Positions 17,604-27,002 of a stretch of 64,000 bases of DNA are shown here, piece by piece; positions within the stretch are counted from its first letter, which is position 1; each line of letters opens with the position of its first letter. The DNA is from Gammaproteobacteria bacterium (GTDB lineage Bacteria > Pseudomonadota > Gammaproteobacteria > Pseudomonadales > Azotimanducaceae). The notes below the pieces were generated by a model. It worked only from the letters and a program-made list of their open reading frames with translations, had not been told where the DNA came from and searched no databases. The stretch is from positions 62,001-126,000 of the forward strand of contig VXYV01000106.1 of the NCBI GenBank assembly GCA_009845835.1, written 5' to 3'. Made by a program: the position numbers and the translations under genes.

Positions 17604-18662
17604 ATGACTGCTACATCGAAAAATATTATCGGTACCGACGGGTTTGAATTTGTTGAGTTTGCGTGCCAAGATCCCAAAGATCTTGCGCATAAGTTTTCTC
17701 AACTTGGATTTAGACAAGTTGGAAAACACCGATCAAAACAAGCTTTACTTTACAAGCAGAACGACATCCATTTCGTTATAAACTACGAACCAGATAGTCA
17801 AGCCTCGGAGTTTGCAAAGATTCACAACGACTCAGCTAATGCAATGGCATTACGAGTAAAGAACGTCAATCATGCCTTAAAACTCGCTCTAGAACGAGGT
17901 GCGACTCAAGTAGAAACGACTGTTGGTCCTATGGAACTTTCCATACCAGCCATCAAAGGTGTAGGCGGTTCATTAATCTACCTGGTTGATCGATACGGGG
18001 CACAAAATATCTATGACGTCGACTTTGAATTAGACCGAGAATCGTTCGACAAAGCCAATGGTACTCTAACGTTTCTAGATCATCTAACACACAACTTGTA
18101 CCGTGGTAACCTGACCGACATGGCAGACTTTTATGAGAAAGTCTTTGAGTTCAGTGAAGCGCAGTATTTCAAAATTCATGGGGTACAGACTGGTTTGTTT
18201 TCCAAGGCTATGATGAGTTCGTGTGAGAAAATTCGCATTCCACTGAATGAGTCGGCTGATGAACAGTCGCAGATTGAAGAGTTTCTACATCGCTATAACG
18301 GTGAAGGGATACAGCACATTGCCCTACATACCGACAATATCTTCAAAGCTGTGGATGTGTTACGAGCGAATGGTGTGGAATTTCAGAATACACCCGACAC
18401 CTATTACGAAGATATCAAAAATAGAGTGAAAGGACATGGTCAAAATGTAGAAGCAATGCGAGAACGACAAATCCTGATCGATGGTTCACCCGAGTCGGGA
18501 TATCTCCTGCAGATATTTACCCAGGATTACATTGGCCCGATCTTTTTTGAAATCATCCAACGTATGGGAAATCAAGGTTTTGGCGAAGGAAATTTTCAAG
18601 CACTCTTTGAAAGTATTGAGCGCGATCAACAACAACGAGGAATATTGAGTGAAACAGTTTAA
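17604..18662 (+). CDS. hppD: 4-hydroxyphenylpyruvate dioxygenase
   Basis: Non-heme Fe(II) dioxygenase converting 4-hydroxyphenylpyruvate to homogentisate in tyrosine catabolism. 352 residues, the usual bacterial length, with two vicinal-oxygen-chelate halves. The three iron ligands are present: H160 in FLDHLTHN, H238 in GIQHIALHTDNI and E316 in GPIFFEIIQR. The typical C-terminal stretch GNQGFGEGNFQALFESIE is also present and closes the active site in known enzymes. The next gene, homogentisate dioxygenase, overlaps it by 14 bases, so the two enzymes of the pathway are co-translated. The promoter and operator candidate at 17536-17575 would control both. Confidence 0.96.
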   Translation: MTATSKNIIGTDGFEFVEFACQDPKDLAHKFSQLGFRQVGKHRSKQALLYKQNDIHFVINYEPDSQASEFAKIHNDSANAMALRVKNVNHALKLALERGATQVETTVGPMELSIPAIKGVGGSLIYLVDRYGAQNIYDVDFELDRESFDKANGTLTFLDHLTHNLYRGNLTDMADFYEKVFEFSEAQYFKIHGVQTGLFSKAMMSSCEKIRIPLNESADEQSQIEEFLHRYNGEGIQHIALHTDNIFKAVDVLRANGVEFQNTPDTYYEDIKNRVKGHGQNVEAMRERQILIDGSPESGYLLQIFTQDYIGPIFFEIIQRMGNQGFGEGNFQALFESIERDQQQRGILSETV

Positions 18663-19761
18663 CGCCACGTGGAAGCAAGGCGATACCTCAAGGCAAGCCC
18701 ACCGCGACTTACCTGAGGGATCTTTCGAAAGAGAAGTAGGACGCGAAGGGTTTACTGGTCCTTCTACCAGGATTTACCATCGTCGCCCTCCGACCGGTTG
18801 GTCTAGTATCGAAGGTCATTTAAAACCACGAGCGTTTGATCTTCGAGAAATTCCCGTGTCCTTGTTGCCGTGGAGTTCTGTAGGAATCCTGCAGAATGAC
18901 TTCACTCATATATCGGTGTGGAAATGTCATTCAAACATGCAATCGCTAGCGCGCAATGCGGATGGTGATCTGGTTCTGTTTGTACACGCAGGTTCAGGCG
19001 ATCTGTTTTGCGATTTTGGACATTTACACATTGAGCGCGGGGACTATGTTGTGATTCCACGTGGTACAATGTGGCGAATCGATGTGACAGAAGCAATGTA
19101 CTTGTTGCTAATTGAAGCAACAGAAGCACAGTTTCAGTTACCCGACAGAGGTATGCTCGGTAATCATGCTATTTTTGACCCAGCCAAGCTTGACACCCCT
19201 GAAATCGATTCAGCTTTTTTGGGTCAGCAAGATGAATCTGATTGGATTGTGCAAATAAAGAAAGCCAACCAAATCACAAATATGACTTTCGCGTACAACC
19301 CGCTGGATGCGGTAGGCTGGACAGGAGATCTCGTCCCTGTTAGGATCAATGTGCGCGACATATTACCCGTCAATAGTCATCGATACCACTTACCACCTTC
19401 TGCCCATACTACTTTTATCACGGAACGGTTCATGATCAGCACCTTTGTACCGCGGCCATTTGAGACGGATGAATCGGCGATCAAGGTGCCTTTTTTTCAC
19501 AATAACGAAGACTATGACGAAGTAATTTTTTTCCACGACGGTGACTTCTTTAGTCGCGATCACTTCGATGCTGGAATGATGACCTTTCATCCCAGTGGTA
19601 TCACACACGGTCCGCACCCTGGTGCACTGAAACGGATTTTTAAGCAACCAGATTCCCACACGAACGAAGTTGCAGTCATGGTGGATTCGCGTGATCCGCT
19701 AGAAGTAACTACCGATGAATATGACATCGATGGTTACGCGCGCAGTTGGCGAACTCATTGA
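18649..19761 (+). CDS. hmgA: homogentisate 1,2-dioxygenase (short form)
   Basis: Cupin-fold Fe(II) dioxygenase opening the homogentisate ring to maleylacetoacetate. 370 residues, shorter than the roughly 430 of the classical enzyme, but conserved landmarks are visible: EGFTGPSTRIYHRRPPTGW near the N-terminus, a central cupin stretch (LHIERGDYVVIPRGTMWR), and the C-terminal metal-site region HNNEDYDEVIFFHDGDFF followed by FHPSGITHGPHPGA with the histidines and glutamate expected to bind iron. Its start lies inside hppD. Maleylacetoacetate isomerase and fumarylacetoacetase are not nearby. A weak terminator hairpin follows at 19790. Confidence 0.92.
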   Translation: MKQFNATWKQGDTSRQAHRDLPEGSFEREVGREGFTGPSTRIYHRRPPTGWSSIEGHLKPRAFDLREIPVSLLPWSSVGILQNDFTHISVWKCHSNMQSLARNADGDLVLFVHAGSGDLFCDFGHLHIERGDYVVIPRGTMWRIDVTEAMYLLLIEATEAQFQLPDRGMLGNHAIFDPAKLDTPEIDSAFLGQQDESDWIVQIKKANQITNMTFAYNPLDAVGWTGDLVPVRINVRDILPVNSHRYHLPPSAHTTFITERFMISTFVPRPFETDESAIKVPFFHNNEDYDEVIFFHDGDFFSRDHFDAGMMTFHPSGITHGPHPGALKRIFKQPDSHTNEVAVMVDSRDPLEVTTDEYDIDGYARSWRTH

Positions 19762-19789
19762 AGTTTTTCTGTTAATCAAGTAGCAAAAC

Positions 19790-19810
19790 AGGTAATCAAG
19801 TTTACCTTTT
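19790..19810 (+). terminator. weak intrinsic terminator after hmgA
   Basis: A 6-bp stem AGGTAA / TTACCT with a six-base loop is followed by TTT and an AT-rich stretch, 28 bases after the hmgA stop. The stem has low GC content, so efficiency is uncertain. Confidence 0.35.
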
Positions 19811-19859
19811 CAATTTGTCTTGTGGGTTCTAGTTCGTCCATCTTCAATTGGGATCGGTG

Positions 19860-20219
19860 ATGGCAAAGAATAGTAAGTCGCGCTCTCGACCGGGAGCTAT
19901 TCGTCGTCTTTGGAACTGGGGATATGACAAACTCAATGTTCTTTTGTCAGTCCCGATTATCCGTCGAAGTATGCTGAATATGGTTCACTGGGGAACTGGA
20001 TTGTGGTTTCCATTACGTTTGTTGTTGGGAACGCTCTGTGTGATCGGTGGAATTTTTGGTTTTTTACCGATTCTTGGTTTTTGGTTGATTCCGGTTGGAT
20101 TAGTATTATTTGCTTGGGATGTTCCTCGTTATCGAAGGCGAATTCGCGCCTGGATGAGACGAACTAGACATGACCTAAAAAAAACTGACCAAGACCAGAC
20201 TACTCCCACGAGAAAGTAA
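19860..20219 (+). CDS. small membrane protein with basic ends
   Basis: 119 residues from the ATG at 19860; a TTG four codons upstream is the alternative. The N-terminus is strongly basic (KNSKSRSRPGAIRRLWNWGYDK). Two hydrophobic segments follow (about 46-66 and 70-88: LWFPLRLLLGTLCVIGGIFGF and LPILGFWLIPVGLVLFAW), then a very basic tail (RYRRRIRAWMRRTRHDLKK). Similar short membrane proteins are widespread in Gammaproteobacteria without assigned function. It lies between hmgA and the acyl-CoA synthetase gene, with gaps of 98 and 76 bases, so it may have its own promoter. Confidence 0.75.
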   Translation: MAKNSKSRSRPGAIRRLWNWGYDKLNVLLSVPIIRRSMLNMVHWGTGLWFPLRLLLGTLCVIGGIFGFLPILGFWLIPVGLVLFAWDVPRYRRRIRAWMRRTRHDLKKTDQDQTTPTRK

Positions 20220-20295
20220 GGTCAACCACGGACGCATACTGATTCACACGGACTGCGAATATCATTATGTAAGACAAAACTGATAGGGAAACAAC

Positions 20296-22101
20296 ATGAG
20301 CCTAATCGATTTTTTCAAAGTCCTAACAGACATTCCCACCCTGTTGACTCTCAAGCGCGGACTGAGACCGCGCCCATTGGAAGACATTGATAGTGTAGGT
20401 CTGCAGTGCGCTCTGACGGCGAGTAAATTCCCCACTAGCCCGCTTCTACTCTTTGAAGATCAAAAGATCACCTGGCGCGAGTTCAACGACCGAGCAAACC
20501 AATATACCTACGCGTTGCAAAAGTTGGGGGTAAAGCGAAGCGATGTGGTCAGTATCGTCGTCGAAAACCGGCCGGAATTGCTCATTTTGTTCATTGCTGT
20601 GAACAAACTAGGAGCTATCGCAGCCATGATTAATACCAACCTTCGCGCCAACCCACTGCGGCATTGCTTAAGTGTTACTAACTCCAAAATCTGCGTATTT
20701 GGTACGGAATTGTCGGATGCAATAAACGAAGTCCGAGACGAACCGTCGTTGCAATCCTGCCAGTTTACTGAGATTCCAGAACGATCTCAGTCAGCAAATA
20801 CTGAATGGGCAACTAATCTAGACACCATCGCGGATGGCGAAGAGGTAACCGATCCGCCATGTCAATTGGAATGTACACTTGCCGATGTAGCCCTGTACGT
20901 TTTCACGTCTGGAACAACCGGTTTACCAAAAGCAGCCATCATGACCAATCGACGATTTTTACAATCCGCGCGACTTTCTTCGATCGCTGGTCTAAGGTGC
21001 AAAGAAAACGATCGGATATATCTGTGTTTACCAATGTACCACAGTACTGGACTAGTGATTGGATTTGGTTCGTCTGTTATGTCGGGTGCATCAATATTTT
21101 TACGCCGAAAATTCTCAGCATCGAAATTTTTGTCCGACATTCGAACACACAATGTATCCCATTTGATTTATGTTGGTGAATTATTACGGTATCTCAACAA
21201 TCTACCTGTACAAAAGGATGACTCCCAAAATTCTCTTCATACCATGATGGGAAATGGGCTGCGACCAGATATATGGAAATCGTTTACACGGCGTTTTGGC
21301 ATTTCACGAGTAACGGAGTTTTATGCCTCTAGCGAGGGCAATATTGCATTTGCCAATATTTTGAATAAAGAGTGCACGATAGGTTTGACGGCGTCAAAAG
21401 TCGCGTTAGTCCAATATGACGTTGATATGAACGAGATAGTACGAGACTCCACTGGTAAATGTATCGAAGTTCCGGACGGTGAAGTTGGACTGTGTCTGGG
21501 ACACATTAATCCAAACGCAGCTTTTGAAGGATATACCGATTCAACCGCGACAGAAAAGAAAATTGTCAACGATGTTTTTGAGAAAGGTGACCGATGGTTT
21601 AATACCGGTGACTTAATGCGTACGGTGCCTGTGGGTTTTGCACTAGGATACAAACACTACCAATTTGTTGATCGTACCGGCGATACCTATCGTTGGTGTT
21701 CAGAGAACGTCTCAACTAATGAGGTTGCAGAAGTTCTTAATGGGTTTTCTGATGTTGCATTGAGTAACGTCTTTGGGGTGAAGATTCCGCAAGCTGAAGG
21801 AAGGGCTGGTATGGCGGCATTGACTCTACAAGAAGACGTTGAAAAATTTAACATCGAAGCTTTTTCCGAACATGTAATCAACAATTTACCGTTTTACGCG
21901 CGACCGGTATTCGTTCGGATCCTTCCACAATTGGAAGTCACGAGTACTTTCAAAGTGATTAAAAACGATCTACGCGACGAAGGCTATGATCTTGCGAAGG
22001 TTTCGGATCCTCTCTACACTCTAAAGAAAGGAGCGGAAAAGTATACTCCATTGGACGAGGATTACTTCGAACTTCTACAACGTGGAGAAGCTAGATTCTG
22101 A
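20296..22101 (+). CDS. FATP-type long-chain acyl-CoA synthetase
   Basis: AMP-forming ligase that activates long-chain or very-long-chain fatty acids with CoA, here of the fatty-acid-transport-protein (FadD6-like) subfamily. 601 residues. The P-loop-like motif YVFTSGTTGLPKAAI and the FATP-specific stretch YVGELLRYLNNLP are present, as are ITEFYASSEGN-type residues (VTEFYASSEGNIAF), DRWFNTGDLMR (the adenylate-binding Asp region) and VDRTGDTYRWCSENVST, the hinge that positions the adenylate. The C-terminus carries the lysine region TSTFKVIKNDLRDEGYD. GGGAAAC precedes the ATG. The gene is monocistronic and convergent with the lipid A acyltransferase. Confidence 0.9.
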   Translation: MSLIDFFKVLTDIPTLLTLKRGLRPRPLEDIDSVGLQCALTASKFPTSPLLLFEDQKITWREFNDRANQYTYALQKLGVKRSDVVSIVVENRPELLILFIAVNKLGAIAAMINTNLRANPLRHCLSVTNSKICVFGTELSDAINEVRDEPSLQSCQFTEIPERSQSANTEWATNLDTIADGEEVTDPPCQLECTLADVALYVFTSGTTGLPKAAIMTNRRFLQSARLSSIAGLRCKENDRIYLCLPMYHSTGLVIGFGSSVMSGASIFLRRKFSASKFLSDIRTHNVSHLIYVGELLRYLNNLPVQKDDSQNSLHTMMGNGLRPDIWKSFTRRFGISRVTEFYASSEGNIAFANILNKECTIGLTASKVALVQYDVDMNEIVRDSTGKCIEVPDGEVGLCLGHINPNAAFEGYTDSTATEKKIVNDVFEKGDRWFNTGDLMRTVPVGFALGYKHYQFVDRTGDTYRWCSENVSTNEVAEVLNGFSDVALSNVFGVKIPQAEGRAGMAALTLQEDVEKFNIEAFSEHVINNLPFYARPVFVRILPQLEVTSTFKVIKNDLRDEGYDLAKVSDPLYTLKKGAEKYTPLDEDYFELLQRGEARF

Positions 22102-22113
22102 GAATATCACGGG

Positions 22114-23019
22114 TTAAGCGTAAACGTCCACACCTGGTACCCGTCTGAAGCGTTTATATTCCCATTGGTACTGGGTAGGATCTCGCTGAATCACACGAGC
22201 GACTTCGTCATTTAGACACTGTGTCGCGATGACCGCGTCCTCATGTTTAAGCTTGTCCGAAGCTGGTTCGACTCGAACAAAAAAACCTTGTTTCACTCTC
22301 TCAATAGTTAGCATTACGATCTCGACGTTGTGTTTCTGAGTTAATGAGTGCACGATCGTCGTGGTTTGTGCCTTGACCCCCATGAAGTCCACGAGTAATT
22401 GAGTGCCTCGAGTAGGTACTTGATCCGGAAGAATAATCACCAGATCCCCTTGGTCTAACGACTTGATCAAAGCCCTTAAACCACCGAAATTTATGGGGAC
22501 CATCGAGATACCAAAGCGGCTTCGAGCGCTCGACACTTGAGCTTTGAACGCGCCTAAACGTCTTTCATCAAAAAGAATTTTCGTTGGAAACTTTCCACCT
22601 AAAGCGAAGGAGCACACCTCCCAGTTGCCCCAGTGTGGACAAATTGCAATAACAGCTGACTGAGCCAGCGTTTGCTGCAACAACTCCAACCCCTGGAAAT
22701 CAACAATTAGATTTTCCAGGGAGTTTTGCTGCCAATACCAAATCGGTGCAGTTTCATAAACAGATCGGCCCGTGGCGACTAACGAGCGCTGAACGAAAAG
22801 ACTTCGTTCTTCAGTGGACAGCTGTGGGTAGCACAAGCTGATATTGATATCGCTAGTTCTAGCCGACCTACTCTTCATCCAATACAGGATACGACCATGC
22901 AAAGTCCCTATCGCCCGCAACACCGGGAGTGGTAGTAAGGCGAGTAGTCGAAGACAAAACTTAACTAGGCTAACAAAACACTTCGTCTCAAAATTTGATT
23001 TTGAGAGTTTGTTGACCAC
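22114..23019 (-). CDS. LpxL/HtrB-type lipid A acyltransferase
   Basis: Inner-membrane acyltransferase of the LpxL/LpxM family, which transfers a secondary acyl chain from acyl-ACP to Kdo2-lipid A. 301 residues, GTG start. A hydrophobic N-terminal segment (FCLRLLALLPLPVLRAIG) anchors it. The catalytic HX4(D/E) motif is HWGNWE in AICPHWGNWEVCS, and the ILPDQVPTRG and LLVDFMG stretches are typical of the family. The C-terminal end YQWEYKRFRRVPG is also characteristic. It argues for a lipopolysaccharide-bearing (Gram-negative) host. I cannot tell which position on lipid A it acylates. Confidence 0.87.
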   Translation of the reverse strand: MVNKLSKSNFETKCFVSLVKFCLRLLALLPLPVLRAIGTLHGRILYWMKSRSARTSDINISLCYPQLSTEERSLFVQRSLVATGRSVYETAPIWYWQQNSLENLIVDFQGLELLQQTLAQSAVIAICPHWGNWEVCSFALGGKFPTKILFDERRLGAFKAQVSSARSRFGISMVPINFGGLRALIKSLDQGDLVIILPDQVPTRGTQLLVDFMGVKAQTTTIVHSLTQKHNVEIVMLTIERVKQGFFVRVEPASDKLKHEDAVIATQCLNDEVARVIQRDPTQYQWEYKRFRRVPGVDVYA

Positions 23020-23115
23020 AATTGAACCTATATGATCACTGGCTCACGGTTCTTGCAACCATGAGTGAAATTGTCAGAAAAGTAGCGCTAGCAAAACTAG
23101 GAACTTGATAGTTTA

Positions 23116-23772
23116 TTAATCGATCGAGGCAAACTGATTCTTATAGTCTTGTACTTTCTTGTAGTACCGAACCGCGCTAGGTAACTGCTTACCGGCAATA
23201 ATACTTGGGTATCCCATGTAATAGGATTTCACAACGCATTGTTCATCTTCTGTCTCAAGTACATTCTCGCACTCAACTTCTAATTTGGCTAATATTCTCG
23301 CGGCACAAAAAATGTTATCTCGCGGATCTTCCTCAAAATTTAATGCGTCACAGAAGTCTCGCCAATATTTTGGCATGATCTGGCTAGGTCCTACAGCTCC
23401 CTTGTCCGATACTGCTTCTTTACGGAACGAACTCTCGGTCGCGATGATACTGGTCAAAAGTAAAGGTTCAATTGAAGCATCATACGAGGCATCAAAAATC
23501 CATTGAGAAAACTCAAGCGCAGTCTGGGAATCACGGCGGAAGAGATCCACAATCAGTTCTTTTAATTGAACTATTTCCTCATTGACGACAACAAACCCGT
23601 ATGAATCGTAATTCACTACTCGAACCTCTGACAGCAACTCGCCGTGTTCGTATTTTTGATCAAGGGTGGTTGCGATAAATATCGCTACACACGCAGTAAC
23701 CGTTACGACTGTAGCCGTTCTACGAAACTGCTCTTGGAAAATATCTTTTATTGTTCGCATTTTAAACTCCAT
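23116..23772 (-). CDS. lytic transglycosylase (SLT domain), membrane-anchored
   Basis: Peptidoglycan-cleaving lytic transglycosylase. The catalytic domain begins at TSIIATESSFRKEAVSDKG, where the Glu of ATESSF is the catalytic acid, followed by GAVGPSQIMPKYW, the second SLT motif. An N-terminal hydrophobic segment (TATVVTVTACVAIFIATTL) is an uncleaved anchor or signal sequence. 218 residues; the start at 23772 has AAGGAA upstream, while an ATG four codons later follows a GGAG and is nearly as good. The C-terminus SYYMGYPSIIAG resembles the N-x-Y-G-G-like end of the SLT fold. Downstream on the same strand is lpxL, with a gap of 96 bases. Confidence 0.85.
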   Translation of the reverse strand: MEFKMRTIKDIFQEQFRRTATVVTVTACVAIFIATTLDQKYEHGELLSEVRVVNYDSYGFVVVNEEIVQLKELIVDLFRRDSQTALEFSQWIFDASYDASIEPLLLTSIIATESSFRKEAVSDKGAVGPSQIMPKYWRDFCDALNFEEDPRDNIFCAARILAKLEVECENVLETEDEQCVVKSYYMGYPSIIAGKQLPSAVRYYKKVQDYKNQFASID

Positions 23773-23872
23773 TTTTCTTCCTTAGAGGGGTGTTAGTCCT
23801 TTAAATGCTCAATGAGCGATAATGGATTTAAAGTGTGACTATTTTAAGCATTTAAAAGTGCAACAAGTGCAA

Positions 23873-24901
23873 CTACTTGTTGAAATGCGAAATAGATGAA
23901 CATGTCAATTGTTGTATGACTTGCATTCGATCAGATTTGTTGAGCAAACTCGTGTCAAAGTTCATCCGCGTAACAACATCGCCGAATTGCTTCTTAAGTT
24001 GTGCAGCTAGTTCATCTGGGGTAGCTTCTACCACAAATTTATGCATAACGTCGTCAGAGATTAAATCGGCCATATCTTGCCATTTCGATTGTTTGGAAAG
24101 ATGATGGAGTTGTTGGTGTAGGTCTTCTAAACCGACGCTTTCCAATACTCCGAGATACTCTGGGGTAGAGCCATAGAAGGCTAATTGCTTTTTTACTTCT
24201 TGTTTTAAAGCGCTCGTATCCATATTTCGACTACCACTGACTACAAAAATTGGATAGCTTATGGCGAACGAGTGAGGATTTCGGTCACCTTTTGACCAGC
24301 CTCGTTTCAATGCTGGTAACGTAGTATTTCTTAAATACTCTTCAGTCATAAACGGATGTACGATTAGACCGTCAGCAACTTCACCTGCTACCTCAGTCAT
24401 CTGAGGTCCGACGGCCGCCAAATAGATTTGTGGACAACCAAATTGTGTATTGGTAGGACTGAAAAATGGGGTCATTAATGTGTGTTGATAGTACTTCCCA
24501 CGAAACTGTAATCGAGTACCTTCATACCAAGAGTTCCAAATCGCTCGAAGCGCTAGAATGAATTCTTTCATTCGTTGAGCAGGTTCCGACCACGGCATAC
24601 CAAAACGGCGAGTTATGTGGGCGCGTATCTGCGAACCTAGTCCGAGTATGAATCGTCCTTGAGAGGCAACTTGTAAATCATGCGCGACATATGCTAATGT
24701 CATCGGTGTGCGGGCGAAGGCGACTGCTATACTAGTAATCAACTCCATCTTGGAGGTGTGAAGTGCGGCAACACTCAATGGTAGAAAGGGATCATTCCTA
24801 GTCTCAGCTGTTAATACACCATTGAAACCTTCTGATTCAAGATGGTACACTTGAGTAGGGATTTTGATTAGTTCAGGATTAATATAGGTGTCAATCTTCA
24901 T
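23873..24901 (-). CDS. luciferase-like (LLM) F420-dependent oxidoreductase
   Basis: TIM-barrel flavin/F420 oxidoreductase of the luciferase-like superfamily, most like the actinobacterial F420-type family TIGR03617. The start at 24901 (MKIDTYINPELIKIPTQ) is preferred: the longer frame begins inside the preceding gene, whose stop at 24922 leaves a 20-base gap. 342 residues. Family landmarks: LESEGFNGVLTAETRNDPFLPL, TSIAVAFARTPMTLAYVAHDLQ, GRFILGLGSQIRAHITRRF and IYLAAVGPQMTEVAGEVADGLIVHPF. With cofH at the window edge this suggests F420 is made and used in this organism. The substrate is not known. It forms a two-gene unit with the histidine phosphatase upstream. Confidence 0.85.
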   Translation of the reverse strand: MKIDTYINPELIKIPTQVYHLESEGFNGVLTAETRNDPFLPLSVAALHTSKMELITSIAVAFARTPMTLAYVAHDLQVASQGRFILGLGSQIRAHITRRFGMPWSEPAQRMKEFILALRAIWNSWYEGTRLQFRGKYYQHTLMTPFFSPTNTQFGCPQIYLAAVGPQMTEVAGEVADGLIVHPFMTEEYLRNTTLPALKRGWSKGDRNPHSFAISYPIFVVSGSRNMDTSALKQEVKKQLAFYGSTPEYLGVLESVGLEDLHQQLHHLSKQSKWQDMADLISDDVMHKFVVEATPDELAAQLKKQFGDVVTRMNFDTSLLNKSDRMQVIQQLTCSSISHFNK

Positions 24902-24921
24902 GGATAGGTGTAGCGTGCGAT

Positions 24922-25542
24922 TCAGGTGTTTATTGGGAGCCCGGGAATTGGTAGTCTTCCATCTAGATAGTGAAAACATTGAGTAGCATCCCGTAGATTA
25001 TCAATACGAAATACAGTCTCATTTCCAATAGTAAAGGTTGGGTTTTCTTGAAATGGCATATCGAGTAGTAGCTCCAACAGCATACGTAACACGGCACCGT
25101 GAGTTACTATCGCTAAATCGTATGGTGTCGTAATTACTTCTGCTAGTAATGGTTCTAATCTGCTACGCAATTCGCGATTACTCTCGCCACCAGGTGGTTT
25201 AAAGTCAAACCGCCAACGTTTTGATCGGCTCATTAAACTTGGGTATTGGTCTGCGACTTCAATGAAAGTTAATCCTTCCCACGCCCCAGCGCCCAACTCC
25301 CTAAGTCGTTCGTCATAGATTACGGTACCTTGCCAAACTGCTTGGATAATCCTAATCGTTTCCCGAACTCGCCCAAGAGTTGAACAAATGATATTGGTGA
25401 CTCCGACGTTTTGCAAGAGTGTCCCGTGACTTTGCGCTTGACGTTTTCCCACTTCAGTGAGTGGAGAATCTTTCGATCCTTGAAACCGTTTCTCAACATT
25501 CCACTGAGTTTCCCCGTGTCTCAACAAATACAGTGAGGTCAC
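24922..25542 (-). CDS. histidine phosphatase (phosphoglycerate mutase-like)
   Basis: Histidine phosphatase superfamily enzyme of about 206 residues with GTG start. The phosphoacceptor motif is LYLLRHGETQWN at the very N-terminus, followed by SPLTEVGKRQAQSHG, the acid residue region RLRELGAGAWEGL, and the second catalytic histidine in IVTHGAVLRML. The family covers cofactor-dependent mutases, broad phosphatases (GpmB, CobC) and others; the sequence alone does not choose. It lies immediately upstream of the F420-type oxidoreductase on the same strand, suggesting co-expression. Confidence 0.85.
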   Translation of the reverse strand: MTSLYLLRHGETQWNVEKRFQGSKDSPLTEVGKRQAQSHGTLLQNVGVTNIICSTLGRVRETIRIIQAVWQGTVIYDERLRELGAGAWEGLTFIEVADQYPSLMSRSKRWRFDFKPPGGESNRELRSRLEPLLAEVITTPYDLAIVTHGAVLRMLLELLLDMPFQENPTFTIGNETVFRIDNLRDATQCFHYLDGRLPIPGLPINT

Positions 25543-25739
25543 TACTTGCTCAATATTTTGTCAGTGATTTGGCGAGATACATATCATCACGTAACACTTA
25601 CTCTGAAATTCAATTCACGATTCTAGGCTAAGTTACGAGTTTTCTATGCACAATTTATTGCTGATCCAATTCACAACCCGACATGAGAAGACTTTTAACG
25701 TCGAAGAACGACTAATTCGACTTCATTGAATGACTAAGC

Positions 25740-26969
25740 ATGAGCATGATGAATACTTCAAATAACTTTGAGTTTCGACCCGCAAAAGCTGAGGAAATGA
25801 AGGATTTCTTTAAGCTCGAAAGGTATGTATTTGCCGACAATAGCACACCTTCTGAGGACGAAGAAAATGAGAATCCACTTCGTCCTGAAATGACTACGGT
25901 GGCATTCCATAAAGGCAAGATGGTGGCAACTTCTGCGGGTTTACCGTTCCGAATGAAGTTCGATGGCACTACTATTCGTGTGGATGGAGTAACTTCAGTA
26001 GGGACAGATCCAGCTTATCGACGACGAGGTCTTGTACGCGAACTAATAACGTCGCGATTACACGAAGCACACGAAAAGCAGATTGCCGCGTCAATTCTTT
26101 GGGCTTCATTAGGTGCTATTTATCAAAGATTCGGTTATGGTTTAGCAACCACTTCACAACGGTATACATTCGATCCTCATCTCGTCGGATTTCAATTTGA
26201 CGAAAAACTAGAAGGTGAATGCATACGCATGGAGAAAGAAGATGCCATGCCGATCTTGCTTGAACTTCACGAAAAGTATATTTCCGATAAAAACTTACAT
26301 TTGCACCGTTTGCAAGCATATTGGCAACACATTTACTTTGGTAAAAAAAGTAAACACCACGTGGTCTTACATCGAAACGCTAATGGAGAACCTGATGGGT
26401 ATTGCACGTACACATTGACTGAGGCGCGGGGAAAGATACCAGGTCTGGACCAAACCATCGACGTTCGCGAAATGGTTTACATGAACCGAAACGCATATCG
26501 CGCGATGTGGGAGTACATCCGAACACACGATTTAGTCATGGAAGTGAAGATGTGGGCACCCCAAGACGATCCATTGTTGCTTATGTTACTTGAACCTCGA
26601 AGTCTACGCTCCCAGTGGAACGATGGTATCTGGCTCAGGATAGTTGATATCGTGCAATTCGCGAAATCGAGAACGTATGCTCGAACTGGCATCGTTTCTT
26701 TTGAGATTGCTGAAGATCGGGAGTGTCCTTGGAACATCGGAAAATACAAGATTGACTTTGATGGTAAACAGGTCAAAGTCACCAAAGTAAACGGCGAAGT
26801 TGACTTTCAGATTGGTATCAATGGGCTGCCGACTCTCTTATGTGGGCATTCACCGTTGTCGTTGATTGCCAATAGTGGACGCGCATGTGTCTTAAATTCC
26901 AAAAAGTTATCCGAAATGGATCATTTTTTCACAACTCGACACAAACCCTACTGTCCTGATAATTTCTAG
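25740..26969 (+). CDS. Eis-like GNAT N-acetyltransferase with SCP2-like C-terminal domain
   Basis: 409 residues, the length and layout of the Eis (enhanced intracellular survival) family: an N-terminal GNAT domain, a second GNAT-like domain and a C-terminal sterol-carrier-like domain. The acetyl-CoA loop is seen in SVGTDPAYRRRGLVRELI (V-x3-RRRG). LWASLGAIYQRFGYG is also typical, and the protein ends in a SCP2-like part (NGEVDFQIGINGLPTLLCG) with a terminal PDNF. In actinobacteria Eis acetylates aminoglycosides and proteins; the substrate here is unknown. The upstream gap contains GTCGAA-N10-TTCGAC (25700-25721), a possible operator. Next downstream is the MunI-like pair. Confidence 0.88.
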   Translation: MSMMNTSNNFEFRPAKAEEMKDFFKLERYVFADNSTPSEDEENENPLRPEMTTVAFHKGKMVATSAGLPFRMKFDGTTIRVDGVTSVGTDPAYRRRGLVRELITSRLHEAHEKQIAASILWASLGAIYQRFGYGLATTSQRYTFDPHLVGFQFDEKLEGECIRMEKEDAMPILLELHEKYISDKNLHLHRLQAYWQHIYFGKKSKHHVVLHRNANGEPDGYCTYTLTEARGKIPGLDQTIDVREMVYMNRNAYRAMWEYIRTHDLVMEVKMWAPQDDPLLLMLLEPRSLRSQWNDGIWLRIVDIVQFAKSRTYARTGIVSFEIAEDRECPWNIGKYKIDFDGKQVKVTKVNGEVDFQIGINGLPTLLCGHSPLSLIANSGRACVLNSKKLSEMDHFFTTRHKPYCPDNF

Positions 26970-27002
26970 ATTCACACCAAACAACAGACCATAGTACTAA
27001 TC